Shown here: in pieces, positions 1 to 8,454 of the stretch
Layout: every line of letters begins with the position of its first letter
How positions within the stretch are numbered: position 1 is the stretch's first letter
Origin: Vibrio fortis
GTDB lineage: Bacteria > Pseudomonadota > Gammaproteobacteria > Enterobacterales > Vibrionaceae
Reading direction: 5' to 3'
DNA: 64,000 nt
Assembly (NCBI RefSeq): GCF_024347475.1
Contig: NZ_AP025487.1
Coordinates: forward strand, 186,001 to 250,000
Notes under the pieces: generated by a model
The model's database searches: none
The model's input: the letters and a program-made list of their open reading frames with translations, nothing else
What the model was told of the DNA's origin: nothing
Program-made: the position numbers and the translations under genes

Positions 1-661
1 CTGCACCAATTGCGATAACGTTCTTAACCGCACCGCCTAGTTGCATGCCAATGAAATCATCATTCGCGTATACACGGAAGGTACGAGTGCAGTGAATCTT
101 CTCTTGCAGCTCTTTTACGAAATCTTGGTCTGGTGAAGCAACTGAAATCGCAGTTGGCATACCTGCAGCAAGCTCTTTGGCGAATGTAGGACCCGATAGG
201 ACTGCTAGTGAATAGCCATCGCCAAGTACGTCATGAGCAACGTCTTTTAGTAGACGACCTGTTTCTGGCTCTAACCCTTTAGTTGCCCAGCAGATACGTG
301 AATCTGCTTTTAGGTGAGATTTTAAACTGTTCAGAACAATGCCAAATACATGGCTTGGTACCACTACAAGTAGATCGCGACTTGCAGATACAGCTTTCTC
401 TAGATCTGATTCGATAATCAAGCTTTCTGGGAAGTCGATGTTTGGCAGGAACTCATGGTTAGCGCGATCAGCTTCTAAGCGAGCCATATGCTCAGGTTCA
501 TGGCCCCAAAGCACAATGTTGGCACCATTACGTGCAAGAGAAATCGCTAAAGAAGTGCCGTAGGAACCAGCGCCAATCACCGTCATGGCGATCTCTTTGC
601 CATAAACGCTCTTTCTATCATAAGCGTCACTGATATCATTAGTGCGAGTTGTGTCTGTCAT
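1..661 (-). CDS. gpsA: Glycerol-3-phosphate dehydrogenase [NAD(P)+], C-terminus outside window
   Basis: Reduces dihydroxyacetone phosphate to sn-glycerol-3-phosphate for phospholipid synthesis in the cytoplasm. The frame reads leftwards from an ATG at 659-661 and is open to base 1, giving about 220 residues of a protein usually near 335-345. The Rossmann motif appears as [21 protein letters not shown] about 25 residues in, followed by the family signatures VVPSHVF, ATKGLEP and [13 protein letters not shown], and the [13 protein letters not shown] segment at the window edge. It lies downstream of secB on the same strand, the usual gammaproteobacterial order, but a terminator-like hairpin separates them. 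Assignment is firm; only the truncation limits it. Confidence 0.95.
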   Translation of the reverse strand, partial: MTDTTRTNDISDAYDRKSVYGKEIAMTVIGAGSYGTSLAISLARNGANIVLWGHEPEHMARLEADRANHEFLPNIDFPESLIIESDLEKAVSASRDLLVVVPSHVFGIVLNSLKSHLKADSRICWATKGLEPETGRLLKDVAHDVLGDGYSLAVLSGPTFAKELAAGMPTAISVASPDQDFVKELQEKIHCTRTFRVYANDDFIGMQLGGAVKNVIAIGA

Positions 662-726
662 GCTTCCACCTGAAAGTCTTGAGGAAATGAAAGGAGTATC
701 TGTCTACTGAATATACCGAAAATATA

Positions 727-764
727 AAAAATGCACACCGCATTAAGTCGCGCTGTGCATTTTT
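727..764 (-). terminator. Rho-independent terminator after secB
   Basis: An 11-bp perfect inverted repeat (AAAAATGCACA at 727-737, TGTGCATTTTT at 754-764) encloses a 16-base loop with a further short CGC/GCG pairing. Read on the minus strand, the stem ends in a run of Ts. It sits between secB and gpsA, so gpsA probably also has its own promoter or depends on readthrough. The A and T runs on both sides would let it work in either direction. Confidence 0.7.
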
Positions 765-808
765 AAACGGTTAGATTAAGTTTTATGTGGCATTAAGCCC
801 TGTATAAC

Positions 809-1276
809 TTAAGCTTGCTCGCCTTCAGCTTGTTGAGCTTGGTTTTGTAGGTAGTTCATGAACAGAGCGTCGAAGTTAACTGGTGCTAGGTTCAGTTGTG
901 GGAACGTACCTTTAACCACTAAGCTAGAGATAGTTTCACGAGCGTATGGGAATAGGATGTTCGGGCAGAATGCACCTAGGCAGTGTGCCAGTTGGCCAGC
1001 TTCCATTTCGCTTGCAGTGAAGATACCACCTTGTTGTACTTCACATAGGAACGCTGTCTCTTCTGCGTTCTTAACTGTCACAGTAAGACGTAGGATTACT
1101 TCGTAAACGCCTTGGCCAAGTTCACGGCTTTGAGTGTCTAGATCCAGTTTTACATCTGGGTTCCACTCTTTTTGGAACATATCTGGTGAGTTTGGCGCTT
1201 CAAAAGAAACGTCTTTTAGGAAGATACGTTGGATTGCGAAGTTTTGTTGTGCTTCTTGAGGTGCTGCTTCAGCCAT
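809..1276 (-). CDS. secB: Protein-export chaperone SecB
   Basis: Cytosolic tetrameric chaperone that keeps precursor proteins unfolded and delivers them to SecA for Sec export. The 155-residue product matches the family length. Recognisable SecB segments are [19 protein letters not shown] near the N-terminus, the acidic [23 protein letters not shown] strand region, and the [32 protein letters not shown] block. It lies between gpsA and the rhodanese gene, as in other gammaproteobacteria, though the grxC gene found beside secB in E. coli is absent. The A/Q/E-rich tail ([12 protein letters not shown]) is typical of Vibrio SecB. Confidence 0.97.
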   Translation of the reverse strand: MAEAAPQEAQQNFAIQRIFLKDVSFEAPNSPDMFQKEWNPDVKLDLDTQSRELGQGVYEVILRLTVTVKNAEETAFLCEVQQGGIFTASEMEAGQLAHCLGAFCPNILFPYARETISSLVVKGTFPQLNLAPVNFDALFMNYLQNQAQQAEGEQA

Positions 1277-1386
1277 TTTCTTGTCCTTAAAAATTTACAT
1301 TGGGCTCCGTAATCAAAATTGAGTTACGTAGCCTGAAAAACGAGTATATAGATAACTTTTTTTATTAATAACAGTGCTACTAAGAG

Positions 1387-1821
1387 TTACTTTTTACCCT
1401 TAACTAAAGGTAGGTTCGCTTCACTCCAAGCAACTAGGCCATTCTTTAGTAGGCTCACGTTTTCAAACCCTGCTTTCGTTAGTAGGTTTGCACTTTCTTG
1501 AGCGGTTTGACCTGTTTTACATACCACAATGATTGGGTCTGCTTTATGGCTTTCAAGGCTACCAAAGTTATTTGCTTTGATATCTGAAGGCAAAATGTGA
1601 AGTGCGTCAGTAATATGACCTTTTTTGTATTCATCCTTAGTACGAATATCAACCACAATGCCATTTTCACGGTTCATTAGTTGTGTGGTTTGCGCTGCGG
1701 TGATCTCTTTGTAAGCCGCATTCGATGCTTTGATGACATTCATAATGATGGCAACCACTAAGCCAATCCATACGATGGCTAAAATCATATTCTCTTGAAT
1801 AAAGGGTACTAACTCTTGCAT
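1387..1821 (-). CDS. yibN: Membrane-anchored rhodanese-like protein (YibN family)
   Basis: Single rhodanese domain, a possible sulfurtransferase of unknown physiological substrate. The 144-residue product starts with one hydrophobic helix (about residues 8-28, ILAIVWIGLVVAIIM) that would anchor it in the inner membrane. The rhodanese domain follows (VVDIRTKDEYKKGHI), with an active-site loop CKTGQTAQ containing the catalytic cysteine near residue 101. It is first in a minus-strand group with secB and gpsA. In E. coli yibN is adjacent to and divergent from gpmM; here about 29 kb of polysaccharide genes lie between the two homologues, so this gene marks the left chromosomal edge of the polysaccharide region. 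Confidence 0.9.
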   Translation of the reverse strand: MQELVPFIQENMILAIVWIGLVVAIIMNVIKASNAAYKEITAAQTTQLMNRENGIVVDIRTKDEYKKGHITDALHILPSDIKANNFGSLESHKADPIIVVCKTGQTAQESANLLTKAGFENVSLLKNGLVAWSEANLPLVKGKK

Positions 1822-1987
1822 ATCTTAAACTCTTGTCGTTTGGGGCTAGAAACTATACCCAAGCATCTTGAGGTCACTTTGGTATATGGTTTTGGATTAT
1901 AGCGATAAAGGATTACAGAATACAGAAGAAGCCAAAGGTTGTGAGTAAAGGCGTGGAATAAAGCAGTTTCTGTCTAGAATTTATGCA

Positions 1988-2016
1988 TTTACTTGTACAC
2001 ACTTATTCACTATGAT
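1988..2016 (+). promoter_or_regulatory. Candidate promoter of yjbEFGH
   Basis: A TATGAT hexamer at 2011-2016 lies 17 bases after TTTACT (1988-1993), about 87 bases before the yjbE start. The -35 match is only 4 of 6, so this is a weak candidate chosen by position. The 281-base gap between the divergent rhodanese and yjbE genes must hold promoters for both directions. Confidence 0.3.
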
Positions 2017-2102
2017 GATCAACTGGTTGTTTAAGCTGAACAACGGATAGAGGTTGAAGCTTAGCCTCTGAATATAAACGTTTATATTTTATGGGAATCA
2101 TT

Positions 2103-2357
2103 ATGAAAAAGATTGCTTTAGTAGCAGCACTAGCTGTTAGCTTCTCAGGTGCGGCTTTCGCTGCAGGTGAAACTGCAGCCGCAGCAGGCGCTGGTGCTGG
2201 GTCTGGCGGTGCAGCTGCAGGTGGTGCGGCTGCAGCGGGTGCAGCAGCAGGTACAGCGACAACTGTAGCAGTAACAACTGCAGCAGTAGCAGTGGGCGCA
2301 GCAGTAGCAGTAGCTTCTAACGAGGGCGGCGCTACAACAACTACTACAACTAAGTAA
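2103..2357 (+). CDS. yjbE: Small secreted Ala/Gly/Thr-rich protein, YjbE-like
   Basis: First gene of a yjbEFGH-type operon linked to extracellular polysaccharide production in E. coli; the molecular role of YjbE is unknown. The 84-residue product has a clear Sec signal peptide (MKKIALVAALAVSFSG, cleavage likely after AAFA), then a mature part made almost wholly of Ala, Gly, Thr and Val, ending in a run of six Thr and a Lys. I chose ATG 2103 over ATG 2091 because it places the basic MKK directly before the hydrophobic core and has a GGGA Shine-Dalgarno-like sequence before it. A hairpin with a T-run follows at once, so this gene is probably expressed more strongly than yjbFGH. The repetitive composition means homology rests mainly on position and size. 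Confidence 0.75.
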   Translation: MKKIALVAALAVSFSGAAFAAGETAAAAGAGAGSGGAAAGGAAAAGAAAGTATTVAVTTAAVAVGAAVAVASNEGGATTTTTTK

Positions 2358-2375
2358 GTGATTGTGTAGTAGTAC

Positions 2376-2415
2376 AAAAGCCATTTTATGTGCAAACATA
2401 AAGTGGTTTTTTTTT
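2376..2415 (+). terminator. Terminator/attenuator between yjbE and yjbF
   Basis: The stem pairs AAGCCATTTTATGT (from 2378) with ACATAAAGTGGTTT (from 2396) around a GCAA-like loop, with one or two imperfect positions, and is followed by a T-run to 2415. It lies directly after the yjbE stop and before yjbF on the same strand. It therefore probably acts as a leaky terminator that sets a high YjbE to YjbFGH ratio. Confidence 0.6.
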
Positions 2416-2457
2416 ACATCAGTGTGTTCAAACATCGCTAGGAAGCTAAAAACAGTC

Positions 2458-3132
2458 ATGATTAAACCTCTTATCGCCTCTTTAGGTTTGTTGCTTGCGG
2501 GATGCTCCCAGCAGTTCCAAGACTTAAACACCACTTTTAATGAAGCTATGTTTGGAGATGCTGACGTTTCTACCACAGCTGAATATATCCAAGACCTGCC
2601 TTACGCCAGCATTTACGCGCAGATTGAAGATCAAGGTAAAATATTTATGGTTTTGGCTTTTGTTGGGCAGAACCCTGAAACTGGTGCTGAGCAACTAAAA
2701 TGGATGTCTTCTGACAAAGCGATAATTGTGACTGAAAATGGCCGTGTGGTTCAAACTCTGTTGCTGCCTTATGAGAACCTATCAGGCTTAGCAGCAAAAC
2801 CAACAAATGCATTGGTGCCAAGCTTTGATTTATCAGCACAACCCAAAGTGCAACAGTGGCAAGCTACTTATGACTGGCAGCCAGATTACCGATTTGGATA
2901 CAGTGCGAATATTGTACGTACCTATGTAAACAAAGAAACAGTGCAAACACCATTAGCTTCGATTGAAACAAATAAATTTATCGAACAAGTGAGCTATCCA
3001 GCGCTTAGCGAGCAGATAGAAAATGAATATTGGGTAAATAGCCAGGGTAAGGTAGTGAAAACGGTTCAGTATCTTGGCCCAGATATGACTCGTTTAGAGC
3101 TAACCCTACTTAAGCCTTATCAAGCGAACTAA
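2458..3132 (+). CDS. yjbF: YjbF-family lipoprotein
   Basis: Predicted lipoprotein of the YjbEFGH exopolysaccharide secretion set. The 224-residue product begins MIKPLIASLGLLLAGCSQQ, a lipoprotein signal with the lipobox LAGC and acylated Cys16. The start is ATG 2458, because upstream in-frame codons would place about 30 non-signal residues before it; AGGAAG at 2440-2445 is a rather distant Shine-Dalgarno. The mature protein has the family's features: VENGRVVQTLLLPYENLSGL and a C-terminal YWVNSQGKVVKTVQYLGPDMTRLELTLLKPY. It is followed after three bases by the yjbG frame. Vibrio relatives in capsule loci are often named wbfD/wbfE, but numbering varies. Confidence 0.8.
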   Translation: MIKPLIASLGLLLAGCSQQFQDLNTTFNEAMFGDADVSTTAEYIQDLPYASIYAQIEDQGKIFMVLAFVGQNPETGAEQLKWMSSDKAIIVTENGRVVQTLLLPYENLSGLAAKPTNALVPSFDLSAQPKVQQWQATYDWQPDYRFGYSANIVRTYVNKETVQTPLASIETNKFIEQVSYPALSEQIENEYWVNSQGKVVKTVQYLGPDMTRLELTLLKPYQAN

Positions 3133-3150
3133 TCGATGGTGATAAACAGT

Positions 3151-3990
3151 ATGAAATCATTAATGAAATTCGGTAAACGTACCGTATTGGCTTCGCTTTG
3201 TTCTTCGTTATTCTTATCAAGTGTTGCGCATGCCCTTTCTTTAGAAGTACAAGCCCAAACACAACTAAGCGTTGAGCTTCCAGTCCAGGGAGTTACCCTT
3301 AATTACACTCAGCCCGTTCGCCTTGAACAAGTGTTAGATGACGCGAATGAGAACGGTGCGTTAGGCTACTTTCCACTATCAGCACAACTGTTTGATCGTA
3401 ATGCACAACAGCAAGTTGATAAGTTAAAAGCGCAAGTACTTGAACAGCTGAATCAACTAGTGCTGCAAGAACCGCAAGTAAAATATGTGGCTGCACAATT
3501 GGAGTCTTTTGATTACCAAGCGCGTTACTTTGTCGATTTAGATAGAAACGCAGTGATCTCACAACCAGAGAAAAATCCGCTCTTACGTTCAAAAAATATA
3601 TCGCTTTTAATAGGGAACATGGTCGAATCAGGTAAGCCAAACCAGGCGCAACGCTTTGATTTGTATCTAACTCAAAGATCAAGCAATTTGATTTTAGTTG
3701 GGGCTGTTAAGCAGGCACACAAACTTAAGTTGATTGAACATGGCCAGTTAGATAACTACCTCTCTATGCTTCCAAAAGGTGAGTTGCTGGAGAACGCGGA
3801 CAAAAGCTTAGCATTCGTCATTCAACCTGATGGTCATGTGGATGAAATAAGCTACGCCTATTGGAATAGCAAGCAAGCTTATTTCGCTCCTGGTGCAATT
3901 CTGTTTATTGCTTTTGATTCGCTACCTTCTGAGTTTTCAACTTTGAATCAAAATATTATCGAACTTCTACGTCATAAGGTTAATTTGTAA
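3151..3990 (+). CDS. yjbG: YjbG-family periplasmic polysaccharide synthesis protein
   Basis: Third member of the yjbEFGH-type set; probably periplasmic, biochemical role unknown. It has a Sec signal peptide (KRTVLASLCSSLFLSSVAHA, cleavage probable after AHA), then a soluble domain with the signature LGYFPLSAQLFDR and, near the end, GAILFIAFDSLPSEFSTLNQNIIELLRHK. The start is uncertain. ATG 3151 has GGTGA eight bases upstream, while ATG 3136 adds five residues without a visible ribosome binding site. The gene overlaps the next start by one base (TAATG), so translation is probably coupled to yjbH. Confidence 0.8.
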   Translation: MKSLMKFGKRTVLASLCSSLFLSSVAHALSLEVQAQTQLSVELPVQGVTLNYTQPVRLEQVLDDANENGALGYFPLSAQLFDRNAQQQVDKLKAQVLEQLNQLVLQEPQVKYVAAQLESFDYQARYFVDLDRNAVISQPEKNPLLRSKNISLLIGNMVESGKPNQAQRFDLYLTQRSSNLILVGAVKQAHKLKLIEHGQLDNYLSMLPKGELLENADKSLAFVIQPDGHVDEISYAYWNSKQAYFAPGAILFIAFDSLPSEFSTLNQNIIELLRHKVNL

Positions 3991-6248
3991 TGTCTGCTAA
4001 TCAATCATTCCCATTAACTTTCTTTGCAAGTTCGATTGCTGGTTCCTTATTGGCTGTCAGTAGCTTTTCTGCTAATGCTCAAGAACATCAGTATTCTGAC
4101 GTTGAGATTTCAAGTTTTAATACACCTACGTTGAAGCATTCGCAGACCAATTTTGGCGGTGTTGGTTTAATGCAGATGCCTACGGCACGTATGGCTCCTG
4201 AAGGGGAATTTAACTTCAGTACCTCATTTAATAATGAGTACTCTTTTTACAATGTCAGCCTACAGCTAATGCCTTGGTTAGAGACAACCATTAGATACGC
4301 TCAAGTGCAAGACTTGCTTTATAGTGGTAATGGTGACGGTGATTGTTCTACGAATAATTTTAGTGGTTGCAACGAATACACCGACAAAGGTATCGATTTT
4401 AAAGTTCGCTTGATTGAAGAAGGTTACTACCTACCTGAACTATCCGTTGGTATTCGTGACTTTGGTGGCACAGGGTTGTTTGACGGTGAGTTTATCGCGG
4501 CTAGCAAACGTTTTGGACCACTGGATGTTACATTCGGTATGGGCTGGGGTTATATGGGGACTAGTGGAAATGTTACTAACCCGTTTTGTAAGGCTAGTGA
4601 CAAGTTTTGTCACAGAGAAAACGGTTCGCCTGAAAACGTTGGACAAGTAGAGTTTGAGCGTTGGTTTAAAGGAGATGCAGCAGTCTATGGTGGCTTAGAA
4701 TATCAAACGCCATATAAACCCTTAATATTGAAGCTTGAATATGATAGCAATGACTATTCGCAAGACTTCCCTGTGGTGTTTGGTGGTGTCGATATGACAC
4801 AGCATACACCTTGGAATATAGGCGCCTTATATCGTTTTAATGACTGGGCTATTGCCAAAATTAGCTATGAGCGTGGTGACACTCTGACTATGGGGGTTGA
4901 TTTAACGACTAATTTTAATGAAATCTCCTCCATTTGGCGTGACACAGAGACAACGCAGCTACGCCCAAGTAATGCTAACAGCAAAGACGATGTTGACTTA
5001 GTCCAGTTAACGGAAGAGTTAGATAGTATTGCTGGTTATGAACAAGCCCAGATATTTATGGATGATAATATCGTCGTCGTAAAAGGCGAGCAGGTAAAAT
5101 ATCGAGATCGTTCTATAGCACTTGAACGTGGTGCAACGGTAATTGCTAACCATGTCCCAGATTACATCGATACTTACCAAATCGTTGAAACTAGTAAAGC
5201 AGGCGAGCTATCGCAAACGGATATCAATGCTACACAGTTTAAACAGTCAGCGAACTACGCCTACTTAGACTCTGATATTGCAGACTCTGCACAAAATGTA
5301 GAGGTTACATCGACGTCAGTTGCTGAGTATAGCGATGCTCGAGAACGTTTTGATGTTTCAGTATCTCCAAACTTAGCACAGTCTTTTGGTTCAGCAGAAG
5401 ATTTTTATCTGTATGCTTTAGGTGTGTATACCAATGCCTCGTTCTGGGCAATCCATAATATTGAGCTATCCGGCTCGCTGTATATCAACTTAATTGATAA
5501 CTACGATAAGTTTAATTATGAGATCCCATCTGATGGTACTGACCAAACGCCAAGAGTCAGAACCCTGTTTCGCTCTTATGTGGAAGAGCCTGTTCGTCTG
5601 GATAGATTACAGTTAACTTGGTTTGAAGACTACGGTAGTGGTGTTTACAGCCAAGCATATGCCGGTTACCTAGAAAGCATGTTTGCTGGAGTGGGGGGGG
5701 AGATCCTTTACAGACCATACAATAGCAACTGGGCAGTTGGCGCAGATATTACAACCATTAGCCAGCGTGAACCAGATAGTTGGTTTGCAACCTTTGATGA
5801 AGAAATACAACCTCACCCAACAGACTCGAGCCGCACTTATAAAGTGATAAATAAAAGTACAACCGGTTTTGTAACCGGTTACTACATGCCACAATGGGAG
5901 TTTTTAAGCGATACCCTGTTTAAGGTTGGCTTTGGTAAGTTCCTAGCGGGTGATATTGGCACTCGAATAGATTTCTCTAAGCAGTTTAAAAGTGGTGTGA
6001 TTGCAGGGGCCTTTGCGAGTTTGACCGATTTGAGTGAAGAGGACTTTGGAGAAGGTAGTTACACAAAAGGCTTTTATATATCAATTCCGTTCGATCTATT
6101 AACGGTAAAACCAAGCTCGAATCGTGCGCAGTTTACTTGGCAGCCATTAACCCGTGACGGTGGTCAGGTGCTCAATAAACAGTACAATCTGTTTGAACAA
6201 ACCGACGCAAGATCACCATGGTTCCAGAGGCCAAGTAAGGTTAAATGA
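3990..6248 (+). CDS. yjbH: YjbH-family outer-membrane beta-barrel protein (WbfB-like)
   Basis: Large outer-membrane protein predicted to pass exopolysaccharide across the outer membrane. The 752-residue product has a signal peptide (to about residue 30, SFSANAQ). Next comes the conserved segment NFGGVGLMQMPTARMAPEGEF and alternating amphipathic strands with aromatic ends typical of a porin-like barrel. A less conserved middle (about residues 310-450) separates this from a second barrel half (LRTLFRSYVEEPVRLDRLQLTWFEDYG onwards). The ends SWFATFDE and FISIPFDLL-type strands fit the family. Last gene of the operon; repeats and a hairpin follow it. Confidence 0.85.
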   Translation: MSANQSFPLTFFASSIAGSLLAVSSFSANAQEHQYSDVEISSFNTPTLKHSQTNFGGVGLMQMPTARMAPEGEFNFSTSFNNEYSFYNVSLQLMPWLETTIRYAQVQDLLYSGNGDGDCSTNNFSGCNEYTDKGIDFKVRLIEEGYYLPELSVGIRDFGGTGLFDGEFIAASKRFGPLDVTFGMGWGYMGTSGNVTNPFCKASDKFCHRENGSPENVGQVEFERWFKGDAAVYGGLEYQTPYKPLILKLEYDSNDYSQDFPVVFGGVDMTQHTPWNIGALYRFNDWAIAKISYERGDTLTMGVDLTTNFNEISSIWRDTETTQLRPSNANSKDDVDLVQLTEELDSIAGYEQAQIFMDDNIVVVKGEQVKYRDRSIALERGATVIANHVPDYIDTYQIVETSKAGELSQTDINATQFKQSANYAYLDSDIADSAQNVEVTSTSVAEYSDARERFDVSVSPNLAQSFGSAEDFYLYALGVYTNASFWAIHNIELSGSLYINLIDNYDKFNYEIPSDGTDQTPRVRTLFRSYVEEPVRLDRLQLTWFEDYGSGVYSQAYAGYLESMFAGVGGEILYRPYNSNWAVGADITTISQREPDSWFATFDEEIQPHPTDSSRTYKVINKSTTGFVTGYYMPQWEFLSDTLFKVGFGKFLAGDIGTRIDFSKQFKSGVIAGAFASLTDLSEEDFGEGSYTKGFYISIPFDLLTVKPSSNRAQFTWQPLTRDGGQVLNKQYNLFEQTDARSPWFQRPSKVK

Positions 6249-6254
6249 TTTAGT

Positions 6255-6380
6255 AGATTCGAGTAAGCGGGATGCGAGATTCGAAGAGCTCGAGGGTAGA
6301 TTAGAGTAAACGGTATACGAGATGTGAAGAGCCAGTGCCTTCGCATCTCGAATCTGCTTCTTTGTCTTTTCGCATCCCGA
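6255..6380 (+). repeat. Dispersed Vibrio-type repeat cluster, copy A
   Basis: This segment mixes the words GATTCGAGTAAGCGGGATGC, GAGATTCGAAGAGC and their inverted forms. It contains a hairpin: CGAGATGTGAAG at 6318-6329 pairs with CTTCGCATCTCG at 6339-6350, with one G-T pair. Related words recur at 62278-62460 and 63166-63238. It lies after yjbH and may end that transcript, although the T-tract is broken. Confidence 0.65.
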
Positions 6381-6432
6381 ACCTATATGTAATTCGATTC
6401 TTATGTTTCTAGCGCCCAACCATTCAACAAGG

Positions 6433-6460
6433 TTGATAATACAGACAAACTGTGGATAAT
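6433..6460 (+). promoter_or_regulatory. Candidate promoter of the wza capsule operon
   Basis: TTGATA (6433-6438) and GATAAT (6455-6460) are separated by 16 bases; each matches the sigma-70 consensus at 5 of 6 positions. It lies upstream of the ops element, leaving an untranslated leader of about 260 bases before wza, which is typical of RfaH-controlled operons. Confidence 0.4.
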
Positions 6461-6579
6461 ACATACGGATTAAAATTAAGCACTTTCAGTTGTAAATTTT
6501 ATAAAAAACACCATTTGGCTTTTAAGTAAATTCTCGGTGCACAGAAAACTACGCAGTGTGATGTCGCGTTATATCAATG

Positions 6580-6591
6580 GGCGGTAGCGTG
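6580..6591 (+). promoter_or_regulatory. ops element (JUMPstart core) for RfaH
   Basis: The 12 bases GGCGGTAGCGTG match the ops consensus exactly. In enterobacteria the exposed ops DNA recruits RfaH to paused RNA polymerase, allowing transcription of long surface-polysaccharide operons. It lies 137 bases before the wza start in the non-coding stretch 6249-6727, which otherwise holds repeat copy A and a candidate promoter. The position and exact match make regulation of the wza-galU transcript by an RfaH-type factor likely. Confidence 0.85.
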
Positions 6592-6727
6592 CCCGAAAGC
6601 AAAGGAATGTGGAACCGATATCAAATTATCATCTACTTCTCCCTCCGTATAAGCCATTGCCAATGGTAAGGTCATATATCAGTATCACTCGGATGTGATT
6701 ACATTTCTCAACAATGATTTGGTTAAC

Positions 6728-7864
6728 ATGAAGATTAAGAAAAATCGTCTCCTTTTGGCACTTTTGCCTGTTTTACTTGTTGGCTGTACAACTCCTGGTT
6801 CGCACCTTACTACTGATGATAAGAATGTGATCCTTCCCTCTGAAGAACAGCAAGCTACGGATATCTCAGATGTTGTTAACCTCTACCCTCTAACTGCTCA
6901 AACGGTTTCTAATTACAAGAGCCAAGCTCAGTCTATGTCGCAAGCTAATCCAGAGTTAGACGTTGATATTGCGAAATATGAGTACAAAGTTGGTGTGGGC
7001 GATATTTTGAACGTCACGATTTGGGACCATCCAGAGCTAACCATCCCAGCAGGTTCCTACCGTAGTGCTTCTGAAGCAGGTAACTGGGTACATGCTGATG
7101 GCACTATCTTCTACCCATACATTGGAACGGTAGAAGTCGCTGGTAAAACCGTACGTGAAATTCGTGAAGAGGTCGCAGAGCGTTTAGCTAAGTACATTGA
7201 AAGCCCGCAAGTGGATGTGAATGTAGCCGCTTTCCGATCTAAGAAAACTTATGTTACTGGTGAAGTTACAGCACCGGGCCAACAGCCTATTACCAATATC
7301 CCTTTGACATTGCTTGATGCCGTTAATCGCTCAGGCGGCCTGTCTGAACATGCAGATTGGCGTAATGTTTCATTAACACGCAATGGCGTTGAGGAAAATA
7401 TTTCCCTGTATGGGCTTATGCAACGTGGAGATTTGACTCAAAACCGTTTATTACAAGCGGGGGATATTGTTCATGTACCACGTAATGACAATCAAAAAGT
7501 CTTTGTGATGGGGGAAGTTAATGAACCTCAGCTCCTAAAGATTGATCGAGTTGGTATGAGCTTGACGGAAGCGTTGAGCAGTGTGGGGGGTATCAATCAG
7601 CTCTCAGCGGATGCGACAGGTGTATTTGTGATCCGCACTTCTGATGATAAATCGGAAAGAATGGCGGATATCTACCAACTAAACATGGAAGATGCATCAG
7701 CATTAGTTATCGGCACTGAATTTGATTTGAAACCGTATGACATTGTTTATGTAACCGCGGCACCGATTAGTCGTTGGAACAGAGTGATAGGACAATTAGT
7801 GCCAACCATTACCGGCTTTAACGACTTAACTGAAGGTGTACTTCGAGTTCGTAATTGGCCTTAG
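6728..7864 (+). CDS. wza: Outer-membrane polysaccharide export lipoprotein Wza
   Basis: Octameric outer-membrane channel for capsule export, working with Wzc. The 378-residue product starts [22 protein letters not shown], a lipoprotein signal with LVGC and acylated Cys20; E. coli Wza has 379 residues. I preferred ATG 6728 to a GTG 33 bases upstream because the lipobox then lies at the normal distance. The polysaccharide-export domain ([19 protein letters not shown]) is followed by SLBB-type segments ([33 protein letters not shown]) and the C-terminal amphipathic region [19 protein letters not shown], which forms the outer-membrane helix. It heads the wza-wzb-wzc set. Confidence 0.95.
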   Translation: MKIKKNRLLLALLPVLLVGCTTPGSHLTTDDKNVILPSEEQQATDISDVVNLYPLTAQTVSNYKSQAQSMSQANPELDVDIAKYEYKVGVGDILNVTIWDHPELTIPAGSYRSASEAGNWVHADGTIFYPYIGTVEVAGKTVREIREEVAERLAKYIESPQVDVNVAAFRSKKTYVTGEVTAPGQQPITNIPLTLLDAVNRSGGLSEHADWRNVSLTRNGVEENISLYGLMQRGDLTQNRLLQAGDIVHVPRNDNQKVFVMGEVNEPQLLKIDRVGMSLTEALSSVGGINQLSADATGVFVIRTSDDKSERMADIYQLNMEDASALVIGTEFDLKPYDIVYVTAAPISRWNRVIGQLVPTITGFNDLTEGVLRVRNWP

Positions 7865-7878
7865 AAAGTTAAAATACT

Positions 7879-7903
7879 CAGGTCACATTTGGTGGCCTGT
7901 TTT
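7879..7903 (+). terminator. Weak terminator/attenuator between wza and wzb
   Basis: CAGGTCAC (7879-7886) pairs with GTGGCCTG (7892-7899), with one G-T pair, around a five-base loop, followed by TTTT. The T-run is short. It probably reduces, rather than stops, transcription into wzb-wzc, giving more Wza than kinase. Confidence 0.45.
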
Positions 7904-7922
7904 GTAGAGTTGTTTATTACTT

Positions 7923-8363
7923 ATGTTTAATAAAATTTTAATCGTTTGTGTAGGTAATATTTGCCGCTCTCCAACTGGAGAGCGTGTCTTGCAAAAATTA
8001 TTGCCTACCAAGCATGTTGCCTCAGCTGGGATCGCCGTAGAAAAAAGCCGATTGATTGACAAGCCTGCCGATAAAATGGCTATTGCTATTGCCAATGAAC
8101 ATAGTGTTGATTTAGAAAATCATCGTTCACAGCAACTTACTCCACAACTGTGTGCCCAGTATGATCTTATTCTGGTTATGGAGAAGGGGCATGTAGAAGC
8201 TTTAACTCAAATTGCACCAGAAGCTCGTGGGAAAACCATGCTGTTTAGCCAGTGGGTTGGTCAGCAGGATATTCCAGATCCGTACCAACAGAGTCGCGAG
8301 GCATTTGAACATGTTTACTGCTTGATTGAAGAAGCAGCAGAAGCGTGGGCGAGAAAGATTTAA
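7923..8363 (+). CDS. wzb: Low-molecular-weight protein tyrosine phosphatase Wzb
   Basis: Dephosphorylates the tyrosine-rich tail of Wzc; cycling of Wzc phosphorylation is needed for capsule polymer export. The 146-residue product has the P-loop CVGNICRS with nucleophile Cys9 and Arg15, and the general acid in DIPDPY (Asp119). The length equals that of known Wzb proteins. It lies between wza and wzc, which settles the role among similar phosphatases. Confidence 0.95.
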   Translation: MFNKILIVCVGNICRSPTGERVLQKLLPTKHVASAGIAVEKSRLIDKPADKMAIAIANEHSVDLENHRSQQLTPQLCAQYDLILVMEKGHVEALTQIAPEARGKTMLFSQWVGQQDIPDPYQQSREAFEHVYCLIEEAAEAWARKI

Positions 8364-8454
8364 TCACTTTTAAGTAGTGAGAATAATATAGAGTGGTGGA
8401 TAGCTAGCCTTCCGCACTATTAGAACAATACTAGTTTTAGGAAGTAGTAATTCG

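Noticed and set aside
1277..1386. Possible grxC gene between secB and the rhodanese
   Set aside because: The gap is only 110 bases and contains no frame with a CPxC motif.
2003..2395. Long minus-strand open frame opposite yjbE
   Set aside because: It is an effect of the GC-rich Ala/Gly codon repeats; no signal, start context or family features, while the + strand has a clear signal peptide.
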